NCBI GenBank assembly: GCA_028751875.1
Contig: CM054162.1
Location: 143,532-207,531, forward strand
Length of the DNA: 64,000 nt
Direction: 5' to 3'
From: Rapana venosa
Lineage: Eukaryota > Mollusca > Gastropoda > Neogastropoda > Muricidae
The position numbers were made by a program, and so were the translations under genes. The notes beneath the pieces were generated by a model. The model saw only the letters and a list, made by a program, of their open reading frames with translations. It was not told where the DNA came from and did no database searches. Numbering within the stretch: position 1 is the stretch's first letter; each line of letters begins with the position of its first letter. Of the stretch, positions 53,995 to 64,000 are shown in pieces.

Positions 53995-56900
53995 CTCCTG
54001 TTTATTTGGGGTTTAAGCTGGCGCTGCAGCACTGTTCTCTTACTCAGTCCTGTTTATTTGGGGATTTAGCTGGCGCTCGCAGCATGTTCTCTTACCTCAG
54101 TCCTGCTTATTTGGGGATTTAGCTGGCGCTGCTGCAGCATGTTCTCTTACCTCAGTCCTGCTTTTTTGGGGATTTAGCTGGCGCTGCTGCAGCACTGTTC
54201 TCTTACCTCAGTCCTGTTATTTGGGGATTTAGCTGGCGCTGCTGCAGCACTGTTCTCTTACCTCAGTCCTGCTTATTTGGGATTTAGCTGGCGCTCCCAG
54301 CACTGTTCTCTTACTCAGCCCTGCTTATTTGGGGGATTTAGCTGGCGCGCTGCAGCACTGTTCTCTTACCTCAGTCCTGCTTATTTTGGGATTTAGCGGG
54401 CGCTGCTGCAGCACTGTTCTCTTACCTCAGTCCTGCTTATTTGGGGATTTAGCTGGCGCTGCTGCAGCACTGTTCTCTTACCTCGTCCTGCTTATTTGGG
54501 GATTTAGTGGCGCTGTGAAAGCACGTTTCTTACCTCAGCCCTGCTTATTTGGGGATTTGCTGGCCTGCTGCAGCACTGTTCTTTTACCTCAGTCCTGCTT
54601 ATTTGGGGTTTTAGCTGGCGCTGCAGCACTGTTCTCTTACCTCAGTCCTGCTTATTTGGGGATTTAGCTGGCGCTGCAGCACTGTTCTTTACCTCAGTCC
54701 TGTTATTTGGGGATTTAGCTGGCGCTGTGCAGCACTGTTCTCTTACCTCAGTCTGCTTATTTGGGGTTTTTAGCGGGCGCGCTGCAGCACTGTTCTCTTA
54801 CCTCAGTCCTGTTTTATTTGGGGATTTAGCTGGCGCGGGAGCACTGTTCTCTTACTCAGTCCTGTTTATTTGGGGATTTAGCTGGCGCTGCAGCACTGTT
54901 CTCTTACCTCAAGTCCGGGTTATTTGGGGATTTAGCTGGCCCCTTGCAGCACTGTTCTCTTACCTCAGTCCTGCTTATTTGGGGATTTAGCTGGCGCTGC
55001 GCATGTTCTCTTACCTCAGTCTGCTTATTTGGGGATTTAGCTGGCGCTGCTGCACTGTTCTCTTACCCAGCCCTGCTATTTGGGGATTTAGCTGGCGCTG
55101 CAGCACTGTTCTCTTACCTCAGCCCTTTGTTTATTTGGGGATTTAGCGGGCCCCTGCAGCATGTTCTCTTACCTCAGTCCTGTTTTATTGGGGATTTAGC
55201 TGGCGCTGCAGCACTGTTTTTACCCTGTCCTGTTTATTTGGGGATTTAGCTGGCGCTGCAGCACTGTTCTCTTACCTCAGTCCTGTTTATTTGGGGATTT
55301 AGTGGGGGGGGGGCGCCTGCTGCAGCACTGTTCTCTTACCTCAGTCTGTTTATTTGGGATTACTGGCGCTGCACACTGTTCTCTTACCTCAGTCCTGCTT
55401 ATTTGGGGATTAGCTGGCGCTGCAGCACTGTTCTCTTACCTCAGTCCTGTTTATTTGGGGTTTTAGTGGGCTGCTGCAGCACTGTTCTCTTACCTCAGTC
55501 CTGCTTATTTGGGGATTTAGCGGGCGCTGCAGCACTGTTCTCTTACCTCAGCCCTGTTTATTTGGGGATTAGCTGGCGCTGCAGCACTGTTCTCTTACCT
55601 CAGTCCTGCTTTTTTGGGATTTAGCTGGCGCTGCAGCACTTTTTCTCTTACCCCCAGTCCTGCTTTTTTGGGGATTTAGCTGGCGCTGCAGCACTGTTTC
55701 TTACCTCAGTCCTGCTTATTTGGGGATTTAGCTGGCGCGCAGCACTGTTCTCTTACTCTTCCTGTTTATTTGGGTTTACTGGCGCTTGCAGCGGGTTCTT
55801 TACTCGTCCTGCTTATTTGGGGATTTAGGGCTGCGCTGCAGCCTGTTCTCTTACCTCAGTCCTGCTTTATTTGGGGATTTAGCTGGCGTTTGCAGCACGT
55901 TCTCTTACCTCAGTCCTGTTTATTTGGGGATTTAGCTGGCGCTGCGCACTGTTCTCTTCTCAGTCCTGTTTATTTGGGGATTAGTGGCGCTGCAGCATTT
56001 TCCCTCTTACCTCTGCTGTTTATTTGGGGATTTAGCTGGCGCTGCTGCAGCATGTTCTCTTCCCTCAGTCCTGCTTATTTGGGGATTTAGCGGGCGCTGC
56101 TGCACTTTTTCTTACCTCAGTCCGTTTATTTGGGGATTTAGCTGGCGCTGCTGCAGCACTGTTCTCTTACCTCAGTCCTGCTTATTTGGGGATTTAGCTG
56201 GCGCTGCAGCACTGTTCTCTTACCTCAGTCCTCTTTTTTTGGGGATTTAGCTGGCGCTTGCAGCACTGTTCTCTTACCTCAGCCCGCTTATTTGGGGATT
56301 TAGCTGGCGCTGCAGCACTGTTCTCTTACTCAGTCTGCTTATTTGGGATTTAGCTGGCGCTGCAGCACTGTTCTCTTACCTCAGTCCTGTTTATTTGGGG
56401 GATTTAGCTGGCGCTGCAGCACTGTTCTCTTACCTCAGTCCTGCTTTTTGGGGGATTTAGCTGGCGCTGCAGCACTGTTCTCTTACCTCAGTCCTTTTTA
56501 TTTGGGTTTAGCTGGCGCTGCAGCACTGTTCTCTTCCCTCAGTCCTGTTTATTTGGGGATTCAGCGGGCGCTGCAGCACTGTTCTCTTCCCTCAGTCCTG
56601 TTTATTTGGGGATTTAGCGGGCGCTGCAGCCTGTTTCTTACCTCAGTCCTGTTTATTTGGGGATTCAGCTGGCGCTGCAGCACTGTTCTCTTACCTCGTC
56701 CTGCTTATTTGGGGATTTAGCTGGCGCTGCAGCACTTTTTCTCTTCCCTCAGTCCTGTTTATTTGGGGGTTTAGCTGGCGCTGCAGCACTGTTCTCTTAC
56801 CTCAGTCCTGTTTATTTGGGGATTTAGCTGGCGCTGCGCACTGTTCTTTACCTCAGTCCCGTTTATTGGGGATTTAGCTGGCGTGCGCACTGTTTCTTTA

Positions 56901-59900
56901 CCTCAGTCCTGTTTTTTTGGGGATTTAGCTGCGCTGCAGCACTGTTCTCTTACCTCAGTCCGGGTTTATTTGGGGATTTAGCTGGCGCTGCAGCACTGTT
57001 TCTTACCTCAGTCCTGTTTTTTTGGGGGGTTTAGCGGCGCTCCCAGCACTGTTTCCTTACCTCAGTCCTGTTTTTTTGGGGGATTCAGCTGGCGCTGCAG
57101 CACTTTTTCTCTTACCTCAGTCCTGTTTTTTTGGGGGTTTTTGCTGGCGCTGCAGCACTGTTCTCTTACCTCAGTCCTGTTTATTTGGGGATTTAGCTGG
57201 CGCTGCAGCACTGTTCTCTTACCTCGTCCTGCTTATTTGGGGATTTAGGGGCGCTGCAGCACTGTTCTCTTACCTCAGTCCTGCTATTTGGGGATTTAGC
57301 TGGCCGCTGCACTGTTCTCTTACCTAGTCCGTTTTTTTGGGGATTTAGCTGGCGCTGCAGCACTGTTCTCTTACCTCAGTCCTGCTTTTTTGGGGATTTA
57401 GCTGGCGCTGCAGCACTGTTTCTTACCTCAGTCCTGTTTATTTGGGATTTAGCTGCGCTGCAGCACTGTTCTCTTACCTCAGTCCTGTTTATTTGGGGAT
57501 TTAGCTGGCGCTGCAGCACGTTCTCCTTACCTCAGTCCTGTTTTTTTGGGGGATTTAGCTGGCGCTGCAGCACTGTTCTCTTACCTCAGTCCTGTTTATT
57601 TGGGGATTTGCGGGCGCTGCAGCACTGTTCTCTTACCTCAGTCCTGCTTATTGGGGATTTGCTGGCGCTGCAGCACTGTTTCTTACCTCAGTCCTGCTTA
57701 TTTGGGGTTTCAGCTGGCGTTTGCAGCACTGTTCTCTTACCTCAGTCCTGTTTTTTTGGGGGATTTAGCTGGCGCTGCAGCACTGTTCTCTTACCTCAGT
57801 CCTGCTTATTTGGGGATTCAGCTGGCGTTTGCAGCACTGTTCTCTTACCTCAGTCCTGCTTATTTGGGGATTTAGCTGGCGCTGCAGCACTGTTCTCTTA
57901 CCTCAGTCCTGCTTATTTGGGGATTTAGCTGGCGCGTGCAGCACTGTTCTCTTCCCTCAGTCCTCTTATTTGGGGATTTAGCTGGCGCTGCAGCACTGTT
58001 CTTTCCCTCAGTCTGCTTATTTGGGGATTCAGCTGGCGCTGCAGCACTGTTCTTTCCCTCAGTCCTGTTTATTTGGGGATTTAGCTGGCGCTGCAGCACG
58101 TTCTTACCTCAGTCTGCTTATTTGGGGATTTAGCTGGCGCTGCAGCATGTTCTCTTACCTCAGTCCTGTTTATTTGGGGATTTAGTGGCGCTGCAGCACT
58201 GTTCTCTTACCTCGTCCTGCTTATTTGGGATTAGCTGGCGCTGCAGCACTGTTCTCTTACCTCAGTTGCTTATTTGGGATTTAGCTGGCGTTTTGCAGCA
58301 CTGTTCTCTTACCTCAGTCCTGCTTATTTGGGATTAAGCTGGCGCTGCAGCACTGTTCTCTTACCTCAGTCCTGTTATTTGGGATTTAGTGGCGCTGCAG
58401 CACTGTTCTCTTACCTCAGTCCTGCTTATTTGGGGATTTAGCGGGGCGCTGCAGCACAGTTCCCTTACCTCAGTCCTGCTTATTTGGGGATTTAGCTGGC
58501 GCTTGCAGCACTGTTCTCTTACCTCAGTCCTGCTTATTTGGGGATTTAGCTGGCGCTGCAGCACTGTTCTCTTACTCAGGCCTGCTTATTTGGGGATTTT
58601 AGCTGGCGCTGCAGCACTGTTCTCTTACCTCAGTCCTGCTTATTTGGGGATTTAGCTGGCGCTGCAGCCTGTTCTCTTTACCTCAGTCCGGGCTTATTTG
58701 GGGATTTAGCTGGCGCTGCAGCGCACTGTTCTCTTACCTCAGTCCTGCTTATTTGGGATTTAGTGGCGCTGCAGCACTGTTCTTTTACCTCAGTCCTGCT
58801 TATTTGGGGATTTAGCTGGCGCTGCAGCACTGTTCTCTTACCTCAGTCCTGCTTATTTGGGGATTTAGTGGCGCTGCAGCGCACTGTTCTCTTACCTCAG
58901 TCCTGCTTATTGGGATTTAGCTGGCGTTTGCAGCACTGTTTTCTTACCTCAGTCCTGCTTATTTGGGGATTTGTGGCGCTGCAGCACTGTTCTCTTACCT
59001 CAGTCCTGCTTGTTTGGGGATTTAGCTGGCGCTGCAGCACTGTTCTCTTACCTCAGTCCTGCTTATTTGGGGATTTAGCTGGCGCTGCAGCAGCACGTTC
59101 TCTTACCTCATCTGCTTATTTGGGGATTTAGTGGCCCCTGCGCACTGTTCTTTTACCTCAGCCCTGCTTATTTTGGGGGATTTAGTGGCGCTGCAGCACT
59201 GTTCTCTTACCTCAGTCCTGCTTATTTGGGATTTAGCTGGCGCTGCAGCAGCACTGTTCTCTTACCTCAGTCCTGCTTTTTGGGATTTAGCTGGCGCTGC
59301 AGCACTGTTCTCTTACCTCAGTCCTGCTATTTGGGATTTAGCTGGCGCTGCGCACTGTTCTCTTACCTCAGTCCTGCTTATTTGGGTTATTAGCTGGCGC
59401 TGCAGCACTGTTCTCTTACCTCAGTCCTGCTTATTTTGGATTTAGCTGGCGCTGCAGCACTGTTCTCTTACCCAAAGTCCTGCTTATTTGGGATTTAGCT
59501 GGCTTTTTTGCAGCAGCACTGTTCTCTTACCTCAGTCCTGCTTATTTGGGGATTTAGCTGGCGCTGCGCACTGTTCTCTTCCCTCAGTCCTGCTTATTTG
59601 GGGATTTAGCTGGCGCTGCAGCACTGTCTCTTACCTCAGCCCTGCTTATTTGGGGATTTACTGGCGCTGCGCACTGTTCTCTTCCCTCAGTCCTGCTTAT
59701 TTGGGGATTTGGGGCTGGCGTTTGCAGCACTGTTCTCTTCCTCAGTCCTGCTTATTTGGGGATTTAGCTGGCGCTGCCAGCACTGTTTCTTACCTCAGCC
59801 CTGCTTATTTGGGGATTTGCTGGCGCTGCAGCGCTGTTCTCTTACCTCAGTCCTGCTTATTTGGGGATTTAGCTGGCGCTGCAGCACTGTTCTCTTACCT

Positions 59901-60010
59901 CAGTCCTGCTTATTTGGGGATTTAGCTGGCGCTGCAGCACTGTTTTCTTACCTCAGTCCTGCTTATTTGGGGATTTAGCTGGCGCTGCAGCACTGTTCTC
60001 TTACCTCAGT
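53995..60010. repeat. 53-bp satellite array, about 113 units
   Basis: Clean units are exactly 53 bases, for example the spacing of GCAGCAC between 59881 and 59934. Each unit contains GCTGGCGCTGCAGCACTGTT, CTCTTACCTCAGTCCTG and TTATTTGGGGATTTA. 6015/53 gives about 113 units. The left edge follows GCTCCTCAGTCGTTACTCCT, itself similar to the unit; the right edge is at CTTACCTCAGTTCTGCATG near 60010. Many units carry one- to three-base indels. Because 53 is not a multiple of 3, the recurring Leu/Cys/Ser-rich frames cycle through all frames and reach a stop about every three units; they are not proteins. Confidence 0.95.
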
Positions 60011-61230
60011 TCTGCATGAACTTCTTTGTGTATGACGTCACTGGCACAAAGTACAGAGCAACACTATGTGCACTGCTGGGCTTGACCTCTTTGTCTTCTT
60101 CTGCTTCTGCTTCACCTCAAACCTGGTACAGTAAGTGAACGTACTACAGCATGACATCTTCATGGCCACATCTGCTTTGGTTTGGGGGCTTCCATTTTTG
60201 CTGCTTTTTCTTTATTCTACTCATTCTTTTGGTGTCACTAAAAAACGTTCTGTCAAAAAAGTTTTGCAGTTGGCATTTTCAGGAATAACACAGCACCATG
60301 GCTGTGGCAGTGCAGTGTGGTCAGTGCAGAGCCTGGGTCCCTAGAGCGAACCCCTTCTTATACCACACTACTGCTGCTTCAACTTGTCTCCCCTAGCTTG
60401 ACTTGAGATAAAAAAGCCACTGTATGTTAAAATGTGGGGCAGGGAAGCAGCAGCCTAACAGCTGAAAGAGAAACAAGAAGAGACACTCCAGTGTGGGCAT
60501 GCATGGGAAACACCAGTGCAGTTGATGGGGATGGGAAAGCCCCTGAACCATGTGCAGTGCGTAGTTGATTTAGGTCATCAAGTTTGGGTCACCACACAGG
60601 TATCTGACCTAACAGAGGATTTTTGTTGTTGTTTCTATTTGTGTTGTTGTTTGTTGTTGTTGTTGTTGCTGTTGTTGTAGCAATTATTTTTGCACTTCCC
60701 AGTTTTTGCTTCCGGGTGTTTCCAGTATATGCACATGACTCAACCTGGGAAACACTGTTTTGGGGTTGAAAAGTACACTTAATGGGAGTTTGCGGGTAGG
60801 ACTGTTTTAAAATTCCCGGCTTTATATGTTTGTTCATTGTCTTCGACAATGGCCTCCAGAACAGCTCAGGAGTCAGCTGGTGTTTTGAAAATTGGGCAGA
60901 AAAATTTATTATAGTGGAGATGTCTTGCCCCCCTTCACATGGAGAGTCAGTGGTGGAGATGCCTCCAAAGGTCAGCCAGCCCCCGGGGTGCAGCACATGA
61001 GCATTTTACAAGTTAAGACTCCTAGTCGAGAATCAGTCATCACTAAAGATTAAGCTGTAAAGTGGAAAGCTATGAGTGGAAAGCCACTGATCATACAGCC
61101 CCTCACTTAGCTGTTGCCCTTTGCGTCATTGCTTTAATGAAAATGTAATAAAACTTAGGCGCTTTAAGGGATATTGGCAGCCACACTCCCACTTCAGATT
61201 ATTTTTTTTGGCTCGTTAGAGAGAGTGCAG
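60011..61230. other. Unassigned DNA with a (TTG)n tract
   Basis: About 1.2 kb with no recognised repeat family or coding domain. (TTG)n lies at 60626-60680 and AATAAAAC at 61148. The longest frame (135 codons, minus) includes the TTG tract. Confidence 0.4.
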
Positions 61231-61520
61231 GTCATTATGCTAAGAGTTTGTTTTGCTGAAAGGGAATCTCAACATAACATTGTACAAAATAACAATATTC
61301 CATTGTAGATTTCGCATTGTAAATGTCAATAACGGACACACATTTTGGCCTGGACCATGACAGAAATATAATCATCCAGATATTGCAACTGGTGTGATTT
61401 TTGCTGGAGCATTGTTCTCTTATGATCGTTCCTATCTTTGGTGTCAGCATTGTTCTCATTTTTTCAACTTTGGAGGGAAGTATCTTCCTCTGAACAGAGG
61501 ATAGAGCTTCCACCATACCA
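61231..61520. other. Unassigned DNA, possibly LINE 3' flank
   Basis: Lies beyond the end of the minus-strand RTE ORF. A 93-codon minus frame has no known domain. Confidence 0.3.
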
Positions 61521-61539
61521 GGTACTGTGCTGCATGGAG

Positions 61540-64000
61540 TACCACTTCAAAGCATTGCATATAAATATCTGGGACGGAACAGCGTCACCCAAGAGCATCT
61601 CATCAATCATACTCAATGCCTTTGTGTCTTATTGGGACGTAAGGGCAGCAAAAAATGTTCTCAATCCTGTCTGTCCTGGGCCAGCTTGAATGGTTCCCAG
61701 GTATGTTGGAAGGTCTTCAGCTCTGTTTTGATAGTCCGACCCAAGTGTTCTTGGTCGTCCCCATTTGCGTTTCCCTCTGGTGTCCAGTGGGGCTGTTCGG
61801 CAATGTTTCCCTGTTCCCAACGGCAGATATGTCCTATCCATCCCCATCACTATGCATGATGATGGTGTCCATGCTTTCCTGGTTGCAATGGGCAAAAAGT
61901 TCATGGTTGGAGATGGTCTCAGGCCCGAAAATGCGCAAGATTCTTCTGAGATTCTTCGTGTGGAATGTGGATAGTTTTGTCGAGGTCCTCTCAGTCATCC
62001 TCCAGCACTCCGGCTGTACAAAAGGGTGGAAAGTAAAACAGCCTGGTTATAGTCTTAGTTTGGTCCTGGTGCTGTACTGGAACGAAATTTTCCCCACATT
62101 GTTCAAATTTCTGTAAGCATTTCTTCTTTGCTAAACCGGTTCTTTTGTTGCTGCCTGCTCCGCCATCATGCCTAACAGTGTTCCCCAGATACGTAAACTC
62201 TTCAGTTGTTGGTAAGTCTTCTCCATTCACTGTGACCGGGGGAGGGGTTTGAACATTCAGTGTCATCACCCCTGTCTTCTTCTGATGATTTTCGGCCTAC
62301 TTGCTGTGCGAAAGTGCTGAGACGGGATGGGCTTCTCTTGAATTTGATGGTGGGTATGTGAGAGCAGTGCCAGATCGTCGGCAAGTTAGGTCTTCAAGCG
62401 TTGAGAAGGGGGTCCCTCTGATGCCCGTGACTGGTCAGCTGTTGTCTGTCTCATCACCAATCAATTGTCAGTTGAAGAGTAGTGCTGGGCATGGGGCAGC
62501 CTTGTCTTACGCCGGTTTTGTACACTGAAACTGGTTTTGCTGTTTTACTCTGCACGTGAAGTTGTTGTAGGGAAACTCTTTAATTTACTTGAACAATTTT
62601 CCTGTGGAATTCCATATGCTAGAGTATGTTTCCATACACTTTCTCGATTTAAAAGCTGTCAAAGGCTTTTTCAAAATCTACAAAGTTGATTTCAGCTGTC
62701 TCTGCATTCCGTGCACTGTTCGATGATGTTGCGCAGGGTGAGATCTGGTCTATGCATCTTCTTCCCGGTCGAAAACCTGCCCGTTCCTTTCTGAGTTGTT
62801 GGTCCCTGCCTTTGAGATTTTTTTGATGATGATCTTTGCCAGAATCTTGTGGGAACAGATAGCAGAGTGATTCATCTCCGTTGTTACAAATTTTTCAGGG
62901 CTCCCTTTTTTTGGGATCTTCACGATGACTCCTTCTGTCCCAAACTGCTGGTAGCTGTTTCTCCTCCATATAGCTGAAAAGAGTGGCTGTAGAACTTTAG
63001 ATTTCAAACTCTGGATCTGCCTTGAAAAATTCTGCGTTTAGGTTGTCCTGGCCAAAGGGGGTTTTCCATTCTTGAGAGAGTGATTGCTGCTATAATCTCT
63101 TCCTTCTCTGGTGGTGTGCTGTTCACATTGAGATCGGCATCAGGATCTTGTACATCTGCCTCTTTAGTTGGTGGTGGTCTGTTGAGAACTTCGCTGAAAT
63201 ATTCTGCCCATCTTGCATCTTGTTCTGCTTCTGTGGTAAGTATTTGGCCTTGTTTATCTGGGATTGGTGTTTCGGTATTGCTCTGGTACTTGCCACTGAC
63301 AGTCTTGGTGTTATGCACCTGTCCTTGCTCTCCCTTTGCGGCGGCCTCCTCTGCTTGTCTTGCAATATCATCCATGTAGGTACGCTTGTCTGTTCTTGTT
63401 ATTCTCTTCACAGTTTGGTTTGCTTCTCTCTACTGTTGTTTGTACCTCTCTCTCATCCGCTCTGACTTTGTCTCTAAGATTTTCTTATTCAGTTTTCTCC
63501 TGATCTCGATGGCTTGCCAGGTGTCTGCTTTAATCCACCTTTTTCTCTTCCTCTGTCTCTGTCCTAAGCACGTTTCACTGGCTTGTGTGTAGGCTGTCCT
63601 GACTTGTTTCCACATGGTGTTTATATTGTAGTTTTCAGTATCCACCAGTGCTTGGAACTTGTTTTTGAGCTGGAGGGTGAAAGCACTCTTTACTTTGGTG
63701 TTGCGCAGCTTTTCCACATCAAAATGTTGTTGTCTTAGTTTCCTAGATCTATTTTTTCTCAGCTTCACTTTTAGGGTTGCAGTGACAAGGTGGTGATCAC
63801 TGCCAACATCGGCTCCTCTCCTTACTTTTACATCTAGGAGCGATCTCCTCCATGTCCCATTGATCATCAGGTGGTCGATCTGGTTTTTGTCTCTTCCATT
63901 GGGGAAAAACCCCGGTAAGCTTGTGGATCTCAGGGTGTGCAAATAATGTCCCTCCAATGGCCAGGTTGTTTGTCATGCAGAATTCCACCAATCTTTCTCC
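61540..64000 (-). mobile_element. RTE-clade LINE (SR2-like), 5' end outside the window
   Basis: On the minus strand from the right edge: the end of the AP-endonuclease with KNQIDHLMINGTWRRSLLDV and RRGADVGSDHHLVTATLKVK (63760-63890). The linker has a KRKRWIKADTWQAIEIRRKL block and EAEQDARWAEYFSEVLNRPP near 63215. RT remnants include GVIVKIPKKGSPEKF near 62910, ARNAETAEINFV-like residues near 62690 and LADD at 62374-62385. The C-terminus has GEDLPTTEEFTYLGNTVRHD near 62200 and TRGKRKWGRPRT near 61770. Frameshifts occur near 61990, 62200-62400 and 62600-62750. The ORF ends near 61630. The order matches RTE elements of the SR2 kind; it is a different lineage from the RTE at 2470-5690. Confidence 0.87.

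Noticed and set aside
53995..60010. Series of Leu/Cys/Ser-rich proteins (for example 145 codons at 59488-59925) that look like a repeat-protein family
   Set aside because: They are translations of the 53-bp satellite in rotating frames, with a stop about every three units and no conserved start.
53995..60010. Possible CRISPR array because of regular 53-base spacing
   Set aside because: There are no alternating repeats and unique spacers; every unit is the same throughout, and the setting is an animal genome.

Overview
The window looks like intergenic DNA from a repeat-rich animal genome, most likely a gastropod mollusc. This is an inference. It rests on a tRNA-derived SINE at 15.7 kb whose body I associate with mollusc genomes, on the mix of APE-type LINEs, on long CA/TG, GATA, AG and ACT-ACA microsatellites, and on two 500-base N gaps of scaffold type. 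I found no host protein gene, no rRNA or tRNA gene and no CRISPR array. Every protein similarity I can recognise belongs to a retrotransposon.

Layout. 0.06-1.1 kb: microsatellites and a reversed SINE. 1.1-10.3 kb: one plus-strand LINE split by three minus-strand LINE insertions, with a SINE in its 3' region; the largest insertion is a nearly full-length RTE element with a 9-base target-site duplication. 10.3-10.65 kb: microsatellites. 10.86-13.86 kb: a second, decayed plus-strand LINE. 13.86-17.4 kb: microsatellites and SINEs. 17.47-23.1 kb: degenerate tandem arrays. 24.4-47.5 kb: about six copies of a roughly 2.2-kb repeat unit, interrupted by a LINE with an RNase H domain, a 5.7-kb LINE whose first ORF carries a 2A-like motif, a relative of the 1.1-kb LINE, and a short RTE-like 3' fragment. 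48.0 kb: a second copy of the tRNA/5S SINE. 48.3-50.9 kb: microsatellites and unassigned DNA. 51.1-53.7 kb: a truncated Ty3/Gypsy LTR retrotransposon, minus strand. 54.0-60.0 kb: an array of about 113 copies of a 53-bp satellite. 60.0-61.2 kb: unassigned. 61.5-64.0 kb: a minus-strand RTE element running off the window.

There is no operon or pathway. The parts interact as elements inserted into one another, and the order of insertion can be read from broken frames and target-site duplications. The most notable items are a SINE whose head joins a tRNA-like A box to a 5S-rRNA-like promoter, the 2A-like motif in a LINE ORF1, the four-fold nested LINE, and the 53-bp satellite. Much of 17-47 kb carries homopolymer runs and small indels that suggest poor consensus, so frame breaks there need not be biological.
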